The notes under the pieces: generated by a model
Database searches by the model: none
What the model was told of the DNA's origin: nothing
Seen by the model: the letters and a program-made list of their open reading frames with translations, nothing else
Position numbers and translations under genes: made by a program
Part shown: positions 54,310 to 62,751 of the stretch, one piece after another
Layout: each line of letters starts with the position of its first letter
Position numbering within the stretch: position 1 is the first letter of the stretch
Assembly (NCBI GenBank): GCA_036510065.1
Contig: DATCEO010000099.1
Coordinates: 1 to 64,000 of the forward strand
Source of the DNA: DASUBV01 sp036510065
Lineage (GTDB): Bacteria; Actinomycetota; Actinomycetes; Streptosporangiales; Streptosporangiaceae
Direction: 5' to 3'
Length of the DNA stretch: 64,000 nt

Positions 54310-54328
54310 ATCACCCGCCGCGGGTGAG
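54310..54328. promoter_or_regulatory. Regulon palindrome, site N
   Basis: ATCACCC-GCCGC-GGGTGAG, 63 nt from the DUF389 start and 97 nt from the PLDc_N-SHOCT start. GATGAC at 54348-54353 is a possible -10. Confidence 0.75.
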
Positions 54329-54390
54329 GCCCTTGCCGGGTACCTGGATGACAGTGAGCCCATTACGGATATGCGCGGAGCGGAGCCGCA

Positions 54391-55338
54391 ATGACCTTTC
54401 ACGTGCGCCTGGTCAGTCCGCCTGGCCAGACCGAGAGCCTGGTCGAGATGCTCACCGCCGATTCCGGGGTCTCGAACCTGGTCGTGCTGGCCGGAATGGC
54501 CCAGCGGCCAGCCGGGGATGCCGTGCAGTTCGACGTTCACTCCCGGTCCGCCAACGCCGTGTTCGCGGAGTTGGCGGCCCTCCAGGCCGACGGCAGCGGC
54601 GCCGTCGCCGTCAGGCAGGTGGATGCGACCCTCGGAGCGGAGACGATAGCGGGCTCCGAGCATTTCATCATGCAGCGAGACATGCCGCCCGTGTGGGACA
54701 TGGTCGAGGCCAGGATCCGCTCGGACGCCGTCTACGCGCCCAGCTTCTACACTCTCCTGGTCATCGCCGGCCTGATCGGCGCCGTCGGCATCCTCACCAA
54801 CTCCCAGATCCTCATCGTCGGGGCCATGGTCGTGGGACCCGAATACAACGCGATCATGGGCGTGGCGCTCGGCATCGACAAGCGCAGCAAGCGCCCGGTC
54901 CTGCGCGGCGCCCTGGCCCTGCTGGTCGGGTTTAGCGCCGCTATCGTCATCACGCTGCTGTTCAGCCTGATCATTCGCTGGTCCGGGCATACCCCGCGGC
55001 TGTACTCGGCCGGGGTCCGGCCCGTGTCTGACCTGATCAACAACCCCAACCTGTTCTCGGTCGTGGTCGCCGTGCTGGCCGGAATCGTCGGGGTCGTCTC
55101 GCTGACCGAAGCCCGGGCCAGCGCCCTCATCGGCGTCTTTATCTCGGTCACCACTATTCCGGCCGCTGCCGACATCGGCCTGTCGCTCGCCTACTCCAGC
55201 TGGAGCGAGGCCAGGGGATCGGCATTCCAGCTGCTGCTCAACGTGACCGTACTGATCGTCGTGGGGGCGCTGGTCCTGCGCGTCCAGCGGATCATCTGGC
55301 GGGCCCGCGAGGGCCCAGCGCGGACGCCTACCGCGTAG
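54391..55338 (+). CDS. DUF389 membrane protein
   Basis: A 315-residue DUF389 protein: about 85 N-terminal soluble residues (ferredoxin-like, MTFHVRLVSPPGQTESLVEML), then SFYTLLVIAGLIGAVGILTNSQILIVGAMVVGPEYNAIMG, the family's signature, and about six TM helices. GGAGCGGAGCC precedes the ATG. No activity is known. Its 3' end overlaps the convergent DUF7144 gene by 11 nt. Confidence 0.88.
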   Translation: MTFHVRLVSPPGQTESLVEMLTADSGVSNLVVLAGMAQRPAGDAVQFDVHSRSANAVFAELAALQADGSGAVAVRQVDATLGAETIAGSEHFIMQRDMPPVWDMVEARIRSDAVYAPSFYTLLVIAGLIGAVGILTNSQILIVGAMVVGPEYNAIMGVALGIDKRSKRPVLRGALALLVGFSAAIVITLLFSLIIRWSGHTPRLYSAGVRPVSDLINNPNLFSVVVAVLAGIVGVVSLTEARASALIGVFISVTTIPAAADIGLSLAYSSWSEARGSAFQLLLNVTVLIVVGALVLRVQRIIWRAREGPARTPTA

Positions 55339-55768
55339 CGCGCATGTTATCTCGCGACCCGTAGGTGCACAGCGCGTAGAGCACCACCACGTCGACGGCG
55401 ATGATCAGGATGGACCAGAAGGGGTACGAGGCCAGGAAGAACATCTGGCCGATCGCGTTCAGCCCGACCACGATAACCGCGAACCAGCGGGCGGCCGGGT
55501 TGCCCGTGAGGACCCCGCCCGCGGCGACCAGCAGCAGGATCCCGAGGATCATGACGACCCAGCCCCACGTCCGCAGGTTCCCGATGACGTAATGTGCATT
55601 CGCCACGAACACGTGCGACCTGCTAATCGCGGCGATGCCGTCCAGAAGATTGAAGAAACCGACCATGGCCAGCACGACCGACGCGAAAGCCATCAGTCCG
55701 TAACCGCGGCCGGGATCATAGTCGCTGCGCTCTCCGCCGCCATGCTTGCTTGTTGCCGCCGATGTCAT
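55328..55768 (-). CDS. DUF7144-type four-TM protein
   Basis: A 146-residue membrane protein with four TM helices (YGLMAFASVVLAMVGFFNLLDG, TWGWVVMILGILLLVAAGGVL, WFAVIVVGLNAIGQMFFLA, WSILIIAVDVVVLYALCTYG) and a HVFVANAHYV loop, matching the DUF7144 layout as I recall it. Function unknown. Site O lies 69 nt upstream. Confidence 0.75.
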   Translation of the reverse strand: MTSAATSKHGGGERSDYDPGRGYGLMAFASVVLAMVGFFNLLDGIAAISRSHVFVANAHYVIGNLRTWGWVVMILGILLLVAAGGVLTGNPAARWFAVIVVGLNAIGQMFFLASYPFWSILIIAVDVVVLYALCTYGSRDNMRATR

Positions 55769-55836
55769 GACGATCTCCCCTTTTAGAGATTTTGACCCTG
55801 TCAGGGAAGACTCAAGGTGCCAGCGGCGCGCCGGGG

Positions 55837-55855
55837 ATCACCCTTGCGGGGTGGC
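55837..55855. promoter_or_regulatory. Regulon palindrome, site O
   Basis: ATCACCC-TTGCG-GGGTGGC, 69 nt before the DUF7144 gene; right half weaker in its last three bases. Confidence 0.6.
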
Positions 55856-55891
55856 TGGCAGCGGGACACATGCGACGATTTCGCCGGGACG

Positions 55892-56107
55892 CTAGGAGCC
55901 CTGATCGCGGAGCCGGCGGACCTCCAGGACTTGCACGCCCAGCGCCTCGAGCCTGGCCAGCAGCCCGTGCAGGGCCGCCTGATCGGTCAGCGGGCCGTGC
56001 ACGACCGTCTCCACCGGTTCCACGGAGGCAGTCAGGTGCTCGAAGTCAAGGAGGGCCTCCGGCGGGAGAATGCCCGTAATGCGGATCTCGTAACTGGACG
56101 ATGCCAC
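55892..56107 (-). CDS. Small conserved protein, paralogue 2 of two
   Basis: A 71-residue relative of the 45574-45828 product: SSSYEIRITGILPPEALLDFEHLTA, then GPLTDQAALHGLLARLEALGVQVLEVRRL. I place the start at GTG 56105-56107 because similarity to the paralogue begins there and because the longer frame to 56176 would run into the degenerate palindrome. It is a single-gene unit. Confidence 0.7.
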   Translation of the reverse strand: MASSSYEIRITGILPPEALLDFEHLTASVEPVETVVHGPLTDQAALHGLLARLEALGVQVLEVRRLRDQGS

Positions 56108-56174
56108 CCGGGGCCCCCGGTCAATCGGAAATATCCTGCCGGCCTCTACAGTGTGCCGGCCCGAGCCGTAGCAC

Positions 56175-56193
56175 ACCCCTCATGGCGGGTGAC
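56175..56193. promoter_or_regulatory. Regulon palindrome, site P (one good half)
   Basis: Right half ATGGC-GGGTGAC is good and matches site M for 11 bases; the left half (ACCCCTC) is poor. 68 nt before the small-protein gene at 56107. Confidence 0.4.
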
Positions 56194-56218
56194 TTTCTGC
56201 CAGCGTGCAGGTGCAAAT

Positions 56219-56248
56219 TGGCCGGACCCGGCGAGCCGGGTCCGGCCA
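56219..56248. terminator. Terminator-like hairpin after SHOCT gene
   Basis: Perfect 14-bp arms TGGCCGGACCCGGC and GCCGGGTCCGGCCA around GA, followed on the minus strand by CAATTTGC. It ends the CMD-SHOCT unit. Confidence 0.7.
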
Positions 56249-56279
56249 GGCCGTCAGAGGCCAGCAGCAGGCTCTTGGG

Positions 56280-56564
56280 TCAGCTGAGCAGCTTGGCCTT
56301 GGCGGCGGTGAATTCGTTGTCGGTCAGCGCACCCGACTGATGCAGGGCGTCCAGCTGGTTGAGCTGATCGAGCAGGGACGGCCCCGCCGAGGGGGCGGGT
56401 GCCGGGGCGGGCGCAGGCTCGCTGGGTGCCTGCTGCTGCTCGAGGTCGTCGATCCGATCGTTCTGATCGGCCTCTTGCTGGGATCTGTTCGCCGCGCGGC
56501 GGCCGACGGCGTAGGCGCCGCCACCGACTACGGCCGCACGCATGAGCGGGCGCCGTCTCAACAT
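56280..56564 (-). CDS. Small SHOCT-domain protein
   Basis: A 94-residue protein: basic N-terminus with a short hydrophobic Gly/Ala stretch (LMRAAVVGGGAYAVGRRAA), an acidic Gln-rich part, a Pro-Ala-rich linker (APAPAPAP), and a C-terminal SHOCT motif (LLDQLNQLDALHQSGALTDNEFTAAKAKLLS). It is 46 nt after the CMD-like gene and followed by a strong hairpin. Confidence 0.88.
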   Translation of the reverse strand: MLRRRPLMRAAVVGGGAYAVGRRAANRSQQEADQNDRIDDLEQQQAPSEPAPAPAPAPSAGPSLLDQLNQLDALHQSGALTDNEFTAAKAKLLS

Positions 56565-56610
56565 GTCTGCCTCCTGGGGGTTGGGTGACCTGCGGTAATG
56601 CGCGCTGGTG

Positions 56611-56970
56611 CTAGACGTCGTCGGGCAGCTCGAGGCCGAGGGCCAGCATCAGCTCGGGGGCAGCGGCCATGATCCGGGGGCCGCCCACCTGAGGCGCAAC
56701 GGCGCGCAGGACACCGATCAGGTCCTGCGGCGTGGCCCCGGCGTCCAGCGCGTTGGCTACCTGCCACAGGTACGAGGCTGGCGGAGCGTCGAGGGCGATC
56801 AGCGCGGCGATCTTGACGAGGGCGAAAGCGCGGGCGTCGAGGCCAGAGCTGGCCTGCTCGGCCTCCCGGAGCGCCAGGGCTTCGTCCAGGACGGTCAGGT
56901 CGCCCATGGCCAGGCCGGCCAGCAGGTCCCGGCTCGCATCGTCGACGTCGGCCTTTGCGGGTGTTGTCAT
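56611..56970 (-). CDS. Cysteine-less carboxymuconolactone-decarboxylase-fold protein 1
   Basis: A 119-residue all-helical protein of the CMD/AhpD superfamily (FALVKIAALIALDAPPASYLWQVANALDAGATPQDLIGVLRAVAPQVG... in pieces). The C-x-x-C of AhpD peroxidases is absent, and the position is occupied by ASYLWQV. Its paralogue at 62344 is about two-thirds identical by eye. A CMD-type non-redox activity or a structural role is possible. Site U, weak, is 102 nt upstream. Confidence 0.82.
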   Translation of the reverse strand: MTTPAKADVDDASRDLLAGLAMGDLTVLDEALALREAEQASSGLDARAFALVKIAALIALDAPPASYLWQVANALDAGATPQDLIGVLRAVAPQVGGPRIMAAAPELMLALGLELPDDV

Positions 56971-57071
56971 GAGCAGGCTCCTTAGCTGTGAGCTGGCTGA
57001 GCGGCTGGCTCGCTCGTCCCGCCAACCGACCGCCCCTCCGGCTCACTATCGCCCCGCCACAGCAGCCGCGC

Positions 57072-57090
57072 GTCACCCGCGACGGATGGT
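57072..57090. promoter_or_regulatory. Regulon palindrome, site U (weak)
   Basis: GTCACCC-GCGAC-GGATGGT: good left half, poor right half, correct spacer, 102 nt before the CMD-like gene. Confidence 0.35.
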
Positions 57091-57123
57091 TTAGCGCCCG
57101 GTCAGACCGGTCGGGGCGGCCGG

Positions 57124-57828
57124 TCAGCCGCCGGCCAGGCCGTAGATGCCGTTCCCGATCATGATCGCCCCGCCCGCGATCAGCACCCAGATCAGAATCT
57201 GGTTCCCGTGCCCGCGCAGCCAGCCGTTGAAGGCCGTGAGGCGACGGGTCGTGACGCCGGGCGCGACCAGGTGCAGCAGCAGGGGCAGCCACACCAGCGC
57301 CACGTTGATCACCACCACGACGACGACGGCGACAGCGGTCTGCTCGAAGCTCGCTCGCGCCGTGGCGATCACCTGAAGCGCCGCGATGAACGTGATACCG
57401 GGCGCGAACAGCAGCAGGCCGACGGCAAACGCGCTGAGCGGGGCGGGGTTGGCGATCATCCTCGAGACGATCCCCTGCTTGGCATGCTCGGGATCGGGCA
57501 GCTTCGGCTTCCGCCTGCTGAGCACGAGGCCCGCCGCGAGCATCAGGACGCCGAGGCCGAGCCGCAGGCCATAGCGGGGCGCGTGCTCACTGCGGTGGCT
57601 CAGGCCGGTGTTGCGCAGGATCGCGATCACCACCAGGCCCATCACCAGGCTCATGAGGATCGCGCCGGCCAGATAGAGCGAGCCGACCAGCCGCGGCCGG
57701 GCTGAGCCGAGGTAGACGGCGCCGACCAGCAAGGCCGTGGGAGAAAGCGCCGCCAGCAGGGCCAGCCCGGCCGCCTGGAGGATCACCGGGGAAGCCGGCG
57801 GTCGAGAACCGGCGGGTATCCCGGGCAC
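57124..57828 (-). CDS. GAP-family (Sap-like) membrane protein
   Basis: A 234-residue six-TM protein of the GAP/Sap family, whose characterised relatives take part in export of cell-envelope glycolipids in mycobacteria. Features are LALLAALSPTALLVGAVYLGSARPR, a cytoplasmic RRKPKLPDPEHAKQG loop, NPAPLSAFAVGLLLFAPGITFIAAL and a hydrophobic C-terminus. The GTG start is 17 nt after the four-TM protein's stop, so the two are cotranscribed. Confidence 0.78.
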   Translation of the reverse strand: MPGIPAGSRPPASPVILQAAGLALLAALSPTALLVGAVYLGSARPRLVGSLYLAGAILMSLVMGLVVIAILRNTGLSHRSEHAPRYGLRLGLGVLMLAAGLVLSRRKPKLPDPEHAKQGIVSRMIANPAPLSAFAVGLLLFAPGITFIAALQVIATARASFEQTAVAVVVVVVINVALVWLPLLLHLVAPGVTTRRLTAFNGWLRGHGNQILIWVLIAGGAIMIGNGIYGLAGG

Positions 57829-57844
57829 CTGGCCGCCGCCGACC

Positions 57845-59152
57845 TCATGAGCCGGCCCCCAGCTTGGCCGCGGCGGGCGGTCTGCTGCCGATCAGCTCGA
57901 TCAGCCCGAGAACGACTAGCAGCAGGACGGCGATCACGATGACGACAGCCGCGGTGGGCTGGCCCCAGAACACGAAGACGAGAGCGGCCAGGGCCACGGC
58001 GCAGATGCGCAGCGCCCGGCGGTGGGCGTAGGTCCAGGTCCCCACCGGACCGGTGCGCAGGCCGGCCTGCGCACCGGTGCGCCGCAGCCAGCCCAGCCCC
58101 GACCCGAAGGCGCCCCTGGTCCTGACCGCGGTGACCGAGGGTCCGGTCAGGAACGCGCCGGCGGCCACGACCAGGCCCACGACCAGGACCGTGCGCAGGG
58201 CCTGCTTGATGAACCGGACGAGCGCGTCGAACAAGGCAGCGGCGGCATCGGCCGGAAGCACGTTGCTCGGGACGCCATTGAGATAGATGCCGCGGAACAG
58301 CTGCAGCCCGATAGCGGGCACCAGCATCGACGCGGCCAGGCCCAGGCCAGCGCCGATCAGGGCACGCCGATGACCGCGGGCCACGAGAACCCCGCCGGCC
58401 AGCAGCAGCAGCGTGAGCACCGGCAGCACGATCTTGAGGTCGTTGATCCGCCGGTACGCGGTCTGCGCCTTGACCAGGTACTTGGCCGAGAACAGGGTCA
58501 GCGTCGGGTTGACGGCCGGGATCTTGCCGGCCAGGCTGAACCCGCGCTTGACCAGGTCCTGCTTGACGAGATCGATGAACGGGCCCAGGCTCACGACGAC
58601 CTGGCCATGGCTGACACTGACCGAGCTGCCGCCCTGGCCGGAGAGCGCCTTGACCAGCAGCTGGTGGACGGCGGTGTTGGCCCGGACCCAGAGCCGCGCG
58701 AACTGGGGGCTCAGCACGATCTTGTGCACCTGGCCGTGGATGAACCCGGTCACCGCCGTGCTGATCGTCGGGCCGAAGCCCTTGAGCAGGGCGCCCACCC
58801 GAGACAGTCCCTTGCTCGACAGGAGAGCCGCAGCCTGATCGGCCGCCCCGGTCACGTTCAGCCGGGCGGTGACCTCGGCGGTGATCTTGTCGGTCAGGGC
58901 GTTCTGGATGGCCGGATCGTGGACCAGCGGCTCGACTGTCGCCACGTACCGGCCCGTGTTGCTGACCTCGCTGCCGGCCCAGACGGCCAGCACCGAGACC
59001 GGCGCGAGCAGGCAGCCGAGCACGATGAGGATCGCGGCCACCGGCGTCCGCCAGCTGAAGCGCCGGCGCGCCGGCCCGGCCGGCTCGGCGCGCTCGCCCT
59101 CGCTGGGGGCGGAGCCCGCGGGCCCAGCCGCTGCGCGGTCGGCCTCAGACAA
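57845..59152 (-). CDS. Four-TM protein with large extracytoplasmic domain, paralogue 2
   Basis: A 435-residue paralogue of the product at 24303-25658, alike over almost its full length: SWRTPVAAILIVLGCLLAPVSVL, HDPAIQNALTDKITAEV, GFIHGQVHKIV, DLVKQDLVKRGFS, ARGHRRALIGAGLGLAASML, TGPVGTWTYAHRRALRI. The N-terminal coiled coil of paralogue 1 is replaced by a shorter Ala/Pro-rich leader. Function unknown. It heads an operon with the GAP-family gene; site Q is 107 nt upstream. Confidence 0.75.
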   Translation of the reverse strand: MSEADRAAAGPAGSAPSEGERAEPAGPARRRFSWRTPVAAILIVLGCLLAPVSVLAVWAGSEVSNTGRYVATVEPLVHDPAIQNALTDKITAEVTARLNVTGAADQAAALLSSKGLSRVGALLKGFGPTISTAVTGFIHGQVHKIVLSPQFARLWVRANTAVHQLLVKALSGQGGSSVSVSHGQVVVSLGPFIDLVKQDLVKRGFSLAGKIPAVNPTLTLFSAKYLVKAQTAYRRINDLKIVLPVLTLLLLAGGVLVARGHRRALIGAGLGLAASMLVPAIGLQLFRGIYLNGVPSNVLPADAAAALFDALVRFIKQALRTVLVVGLVVAAGAFLTGPSVTAVRTRGAFGSGLGWLRRTGAQAGLRTGPVGTWTYAHRRALRICAVALAALVFVFWGQPTAAVVIVIAVLLLVVLGLIELIGSRPPAAAKLGAGS

Positions 59153-59258
59153 CGGCTGCCCCCAGGCGATGCGCTCTGTCCTGCGTCGCCGAATTCGGCC
59201 GCGCCGGGCGTTGGATAACTAGATTCGCTCACGATCTCCTGTTTAGGGCGCGCCGCGC

Positions 59259-59277
59259 CTCACCCGGCCGGGGTGAG
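59259..59277. promoter_or_regulatory. Regulon palindrome, site Q
   Basis: CTCACCC-GGCCG-GGGTGAG, a perfect inverted repeat including CCTCACCC arms up to the outer bases, 107 nt before the four-TM gene. Confidence 0.75.
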
Positions 59278-59311
59278 TTCGATATCAGTCATATCGTGGC
59301 ATGCCGGTATT

Positions 59312-60703
59312 TTACGGCGCGGGCGACGGCGACTGGCTATGGTCCGCGGCAACGGCGGGGGTCCGCTTCTCGTAGAGGTCAGCCATGACCCCGACCTGGG
59401 CGGTCGTGAAGGCACGCTCCCGGCGCGAGTCCTTGCTGAAGGCGACGAACCAGGTCAGGATCGCGCCGACGCGGTTGCGATAGCCGGTGAGGAAGGCGAT
59501 GTGGATGAAGAGCCAGGCCAGCCAGCCGACGAAGCCGCTGAGCTGGAGCGAGCGGACGGACAAGACGGCCCGGCCGCGGGAAATGTAGGCCGCCGAGCCG
59601 ACGTCGTGGTACTTGAACGGGCCGCCGGCTGGCCGGCCGGCCACCTCGCGGCGGATCCGGTGGCCGGCATACAGGCCGGACTGCATGGCGACCTCGGCCA
59701 CCCCCGGCAGCTTGCGCAGGCTCATCAGGTCACCGACGACGAAGATCTCCGGATGCCCGGGGATGGTCAGGTCGTCGCCGACCTCGATGCGCCCGGCGCG
59801 GTCGACCGGCGCGCCGGTCGCCTCGGCGATAGCCGCCGCCACCGGCGGCGCGCCGACGCCCGCCGTCCACAGCACCACCCGGGTCTCAAACCGCGAGGTG
59901 CTGCCGTCCTTGGCCCGCACCGTCAGCCCTTGCGGGTCGATGCTGGTGACGATCGAGCCCATGTGCAGTTCCACGCCGAGGGCCTCGAGGGCCTTGGCGG
60001 CCTTGGCCGACAGCTTGGGCCCGAATGACGCCAGCGGGGCCTCGCCGCCGTCGAACAGCAGCACGCGCGCGTCCTCGGGGCGGGCATTACGGAACTCCCG
60101 GCGCAGCGTCTTGGTGGCCAGCTCGCGGATCTGCCCGGCCAGCTCGACGCCGGTCGGGCCCGCGCCGACCAGGGCGAACGTCAGCCAGCGCTGCCGTTCC
60201 TGCGGGTCGCCAGCGGTCTCGGCCATCTCGAACGCGCCGTAGACCCGGCGCCGGATGGTCAGCGCGTCCGCGATCGTCTTCATGCCCGGCGCCAGCGGCG
60301 CGTATTCCTCGTGCCCGAAGTAGGACTGCCGGACGCCCGCGGCCACGATGAGGTAGTCGTAGGCCAGGTCGATGTCCCGCTCACCGAGCGGCAGCCTGGC
60401 CCGGACCACCCGGCGCTCGGGGTCGAGGCCCGTGACCTCGGCCATCACGCACTCGACGTTGCGGTGCCGCCGCAGCACCTCCCGGAGCGGCGCGGTGATC
60501 TGTCCTTCGGACAGGATGCCGGTCGCGCACTGGTACAGCAGCGGCTGGAAGAGGTGATGCGGGGCCTGGTCGACCAGCGTGACCGACACCGGGCTCTTGC
60601 GCAGCGCCCGGGCTGCGAACAGCCCGCCGAACCCGCCGCCGATGATCACGACGCGGGGCACCCCGGTCGCAGGCTGGATCACCGGCGCTGTGGGCTGGCT
60701 CAT
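59312..60703 (-). CDS. ndh: Type II NADH dehydrogenase (NDH-2)
   Basis: A 463-residue non-proton-pumping NADH:quinone oxidoreductase. FAD motif VVIIGGGFGGLFAARAL, QPLLYQCATGILSEGQI, NADH-binding ALVGAGPTGVELAGQI, and FVVGDLMSLR with VAMQSGLYAGHRIRRE fit the family. The C-terminal amphipathic stretch LSGFVGWLAWLFIHIAFLTGYRNR would tether it to the membrane. It starts 3 nt after zwf stops. As an NADH-to-quinone entry point it could feed the bd oxidase encoded at 33-36 kb. Confidence 0.92.
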   Translation of the reverse strand: MSQPTAPVIQPATGVPRVVIIGGGFGGLFAARALRKSPVSVTLVDQAPHHLFQPLLYQCATGILSEGQITAPLREVLRRHRNVECVMAEVTGLDPERRVVRARLPLGERDIDLAYDYLIVAAGVRQSYFGHEEYAPLAPGMKTIADALTIRRRVYGAFEMAETAGDPQERQRWLTFALVGAGPTGVELAGQIRELATKTLRREFRNARPEDARVLLFDGGEAPLASFGPKLSAKAAKALEALGVELHMGSIVTSIDPQGLTVRAKDGSTSRFETRVVLWTAGVGAPPVAAAIAEATGAPVDRAGRIEVGDDLTIPGHPEIFVVGDLMSLRKLPGVAEVAMQSGLYAGHRIRREVAGRPAGGPFKYHDVGSAAYISRGRAVLSVRSLQLSGFVGWLAWLFIHIAFLTGYRNRVGAILTWFVAFSKDSRRERAFTTAQVGVMADLYEKRTPAVAADHSQSPSPAP

Positions 60704-60706
60704 GGC

Positions 60707-62098
60707 TCAGGCCGCCGGATTGTGCCACGCCTGGCCGGCCGGCAGCAGGCGGTCGGCTTCCTGCGGGCCCCAGGTGGCCCGCGGGTAGGGGTGCGCCGGA
60801 ACGACGTCGCCGAGGACGGGCTCGACGACCCGCCAGGCGGCCTCGACGGTGTCCTGCTGGGCGAACAGCCACCGCTCGCCGTTCAGCGCCGCGCCGATGA
60901 GCCGGTCATAGGGCCGCATGTCCTGCTCGCCGGCTGGCTGGGTGTAGAGGAGGTCCAGGTCCTGCGGCTGCCATCCCGCGCCGGGCTTCTTGCCGGCCAG
61001 GGTCAGGCCCGCTTCGTCATTGGGGTTAATCCGGATCCGCAGCTTGTTGGCCGCGGCGCTGTCGCCGAGGCCGAAGACGTCGTGCGGCGGGCGGCGGAAG
61101 TGGAACGACACCTCGGTCGCGGTGACCGGCAGGCACTTGCCCGCCCGGATCAGGATCGGCACGTCCGCCCAGCGCCAGGAATCCGCGGCGGTCCGGATCG
61201 CCACATACGTCTCGGTCGTGCTCTGCGGAGCCACGCCGGCCACGTCCAGGTACCCCTCGTACTGGCCGCGGACCGCCGTGGCGGCGTCCAGCGGTGCCAG
61301 CGCCGCGATGAGACGCGACTTAGAATCCCGCCAGGCCCCCAGCCCCGCGCCGTCCGGCGGGTCGGCCAGGACGGTAGCCAGGACCTGCAGCATGTGATTC
61401 TGGACGACGTCCTTGATCGCGCCGGTCTTGTCGTAGAAGCTGCCCCGGTCCGACACGTCGAACGCCTCGGCCATGGTGATCTGGATGCTCTGGACATGGG
61501 TCCGGTTCAGCAGCGGCTCGAGAATAGAGTTCGCGAACCGGAGGAACAGCAGGTTGTCCACCGGGTCCAGGCCCAGCCAGTGGTCGACCCGGTAGATCGC
61601 CTCCTCCGGGAAGTACTGGTGCATCAGCGAGTTCAGCTGCCCGGCACTGGCCAGGTCGGTGCCGAAGGGCTTCTCCACCATGACCCGGCTGCCGTCGGCC
61701 CGGCCGGCCTTCGAGATCCCCTCAGCGATCCGGCCGAACAGCGGCGGCGGCACCTCCAGGTAATACAGCACCTTGCGCCCGGCGCCGATGGAGTCCGACA
61801 TCGCCTGGTAGGTGGCCGGGTCGCCCAGGTCCCCGTCGACGTACTGCAGCAGGCCGATCATCTTGGCCGCGGCCGGGCTGTCGGGATTCATCTTGTTCAG
61901 CGTCAGCGAGGCCCGGGCATAGTCGCGGAACTGCTCCAGCCCCCAGCCGCTCTTGGCCACGCCGATGACCGGGACGTCCAGGACGCCGCGCTCGACCAGC
62001 CCGACCAGGGCCGGAAAGGTCTCCAGCTTGGCCAGGTCACCGGTCGCGCCAAAGATGACCAGCGCGTCGACGTGCTCCTGCGCTCCTGCTGCTGACAT
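60707..62098 (-). CDS. zwf: Glucose-6-phosphate dehydrogenase, variant active-site motif
   Basis: A 463-residue G6PDH that opens the oxidative pentose-phosphate pathway. Coenzyme motif FGATGDLAKLETFPAL, VEKPFG, VQNHMLQVLA (H235) and RAGKCLPVTATEV are present. The usual RIDHYLGKE is RVDHWLGLDPVDN: H173 is kept but the conserved lysine is L177. This might alter substrate or cofactor handling. First gene of a zwf-ndh operon, 83 nt after site R. Confidence 0.88.
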   Translation of the reverse strand: MSAAGAQEHVDALVIFGATGDLAKLETFPALVGLVERGVLDVPVIGVAKSGWGLEQFRDYARASLTLNKMNPDSPAAAKMIGLLQYVDGDLGDPATYQAMSDSIGAGRKVLYYLEVPPPLFGRIAEGISKAGRADGSRVMVEKPFGTDLASAGQLNSLMHQYFPEEAIYRVDHWLGLDPVDNLLFLRFANSILEPLLNRTHVQSIQITMAEAFDVSDRGSFYDKTGAIKDVVQNHMLQVLATVLADPPDGAGLGAWRDSKSRLIAALAPLDAATAVRGQYEGYLDVAGVAPQSTTETYVAIRTAADSWRWADVPILIRAGKCLPVTATEVSFHFRRPPHDVFGLGDSAAANKLRIRINPNDEAGLTLAGKKPGAGWQPQDLDLLYTQPAGEQDMRPYDRLIGAALNGERWLFAQQDTVEAAWRVVEPVLGDVVPAHPYPRATWGPQEADRLLPAGQAWHNPAA

Positions 62099-62180
62099 GT
62101 CCCCTGTCCCCTATCCGCTAGGCCCTTCCCTGCTCCGCATGCCTCACGACCTCATTCGAGCCGGCGGGGCGTCATCGCGG

Positions 62181-62199
62181 GCCACCCGGCAGGGGTGAT
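62181..62199. promoter_or_regulatory. Regulon palindrome, site R
   Basis: GCCACCC-GGCAG-GGGTGAT, 83 nt before zwf. Confidence 0.65.
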
Positions 62200-62232
62200 G
62201 TCGCCAGCGGCGGACGTGACTGCCCGGCCGGA

Positions 62233-62251
62233 AACACCCGTCAAGGGTGAG
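62233..62251. promoter_or_regulatory. Regulon palindrome, site S
   Basis: AACACCC-GTCAA-GGGTGAG, 93 nt before the CMD-like gene, 52 bp (about five helical turns) centre-to-centre from site R. Confidence 0.65.
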
Positions 62252-62343
62252 GCAGCGCGTCCGCGCAGCCGCGATGGTGGGGTGGCGCGGCATGGCTGCC
62301 CCCTTGGCACCCTTTCGGCCGCCACGGACAGGTAAGGAATGCC

Positions 62344-62703
62344 ATGAACATGCCCACCAAGGCTGAGGTCGATGACGGTACGCGCGAGGCACTGGCGGCG
62401 CTGGCCCTGGGCGATCCGGAGCTGCTGGGGACGGCTCTGGGACTGCGCACCGACTGGCAGGAGGCTAGCGGCCTGGACCCGCGTAGCTTTGCGCTGGTCA
62501 AGGTAGCCGCCCTGATCGCGCTGGATGCTCCCCCGGCCTCGTACCTCTGGCAGGTCGGCAACGCGATCGATGCCGGCGTCACGGCCCAGGAGCTCATCGG
62601 CGTCCTGCGCGCCATCATGCCGCAGGTCGGCCTGCCCAAGGTGGTGGCCGCCGCACCGGAGCTGATGATCGCCCTCGGCCTGACCCTGCCGGACGGCCAG
62701 TAG
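62344..62703 (+). CDS. Cysteine-less carboxymuconolactone-decarboxylase-fold protein 2
   Basis: A 119-residue paralogue of the 56611-56970 product with the same length and blocks (KAEVDD, FALVKVAALIALDAPPASYLW, AAPELMIALGLTLPD) and again no cysteine. GGACAGGTAAGG precedes the ATG. It lies 48 nt before the sulfatase gene and is probably cotranscribed with it, which is a different partner from that of paralogue 1. Confidence 0.82.
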   Translation: MNMPTKAEVDDGTREALAALALGDPELLGTALGLRTDWQEASGLDPRSFALVKVAALIALDAPPASYLWQVGNAIDAGVTAQELIGVLRAIMPQVGLPKVVAAAPELMIALGLTLPDGQ

Positions 62704-62751
62704 GGACCACGTTCACTTCCGCGCGAGCGGTCATATGCGAGGAGCACTCAG

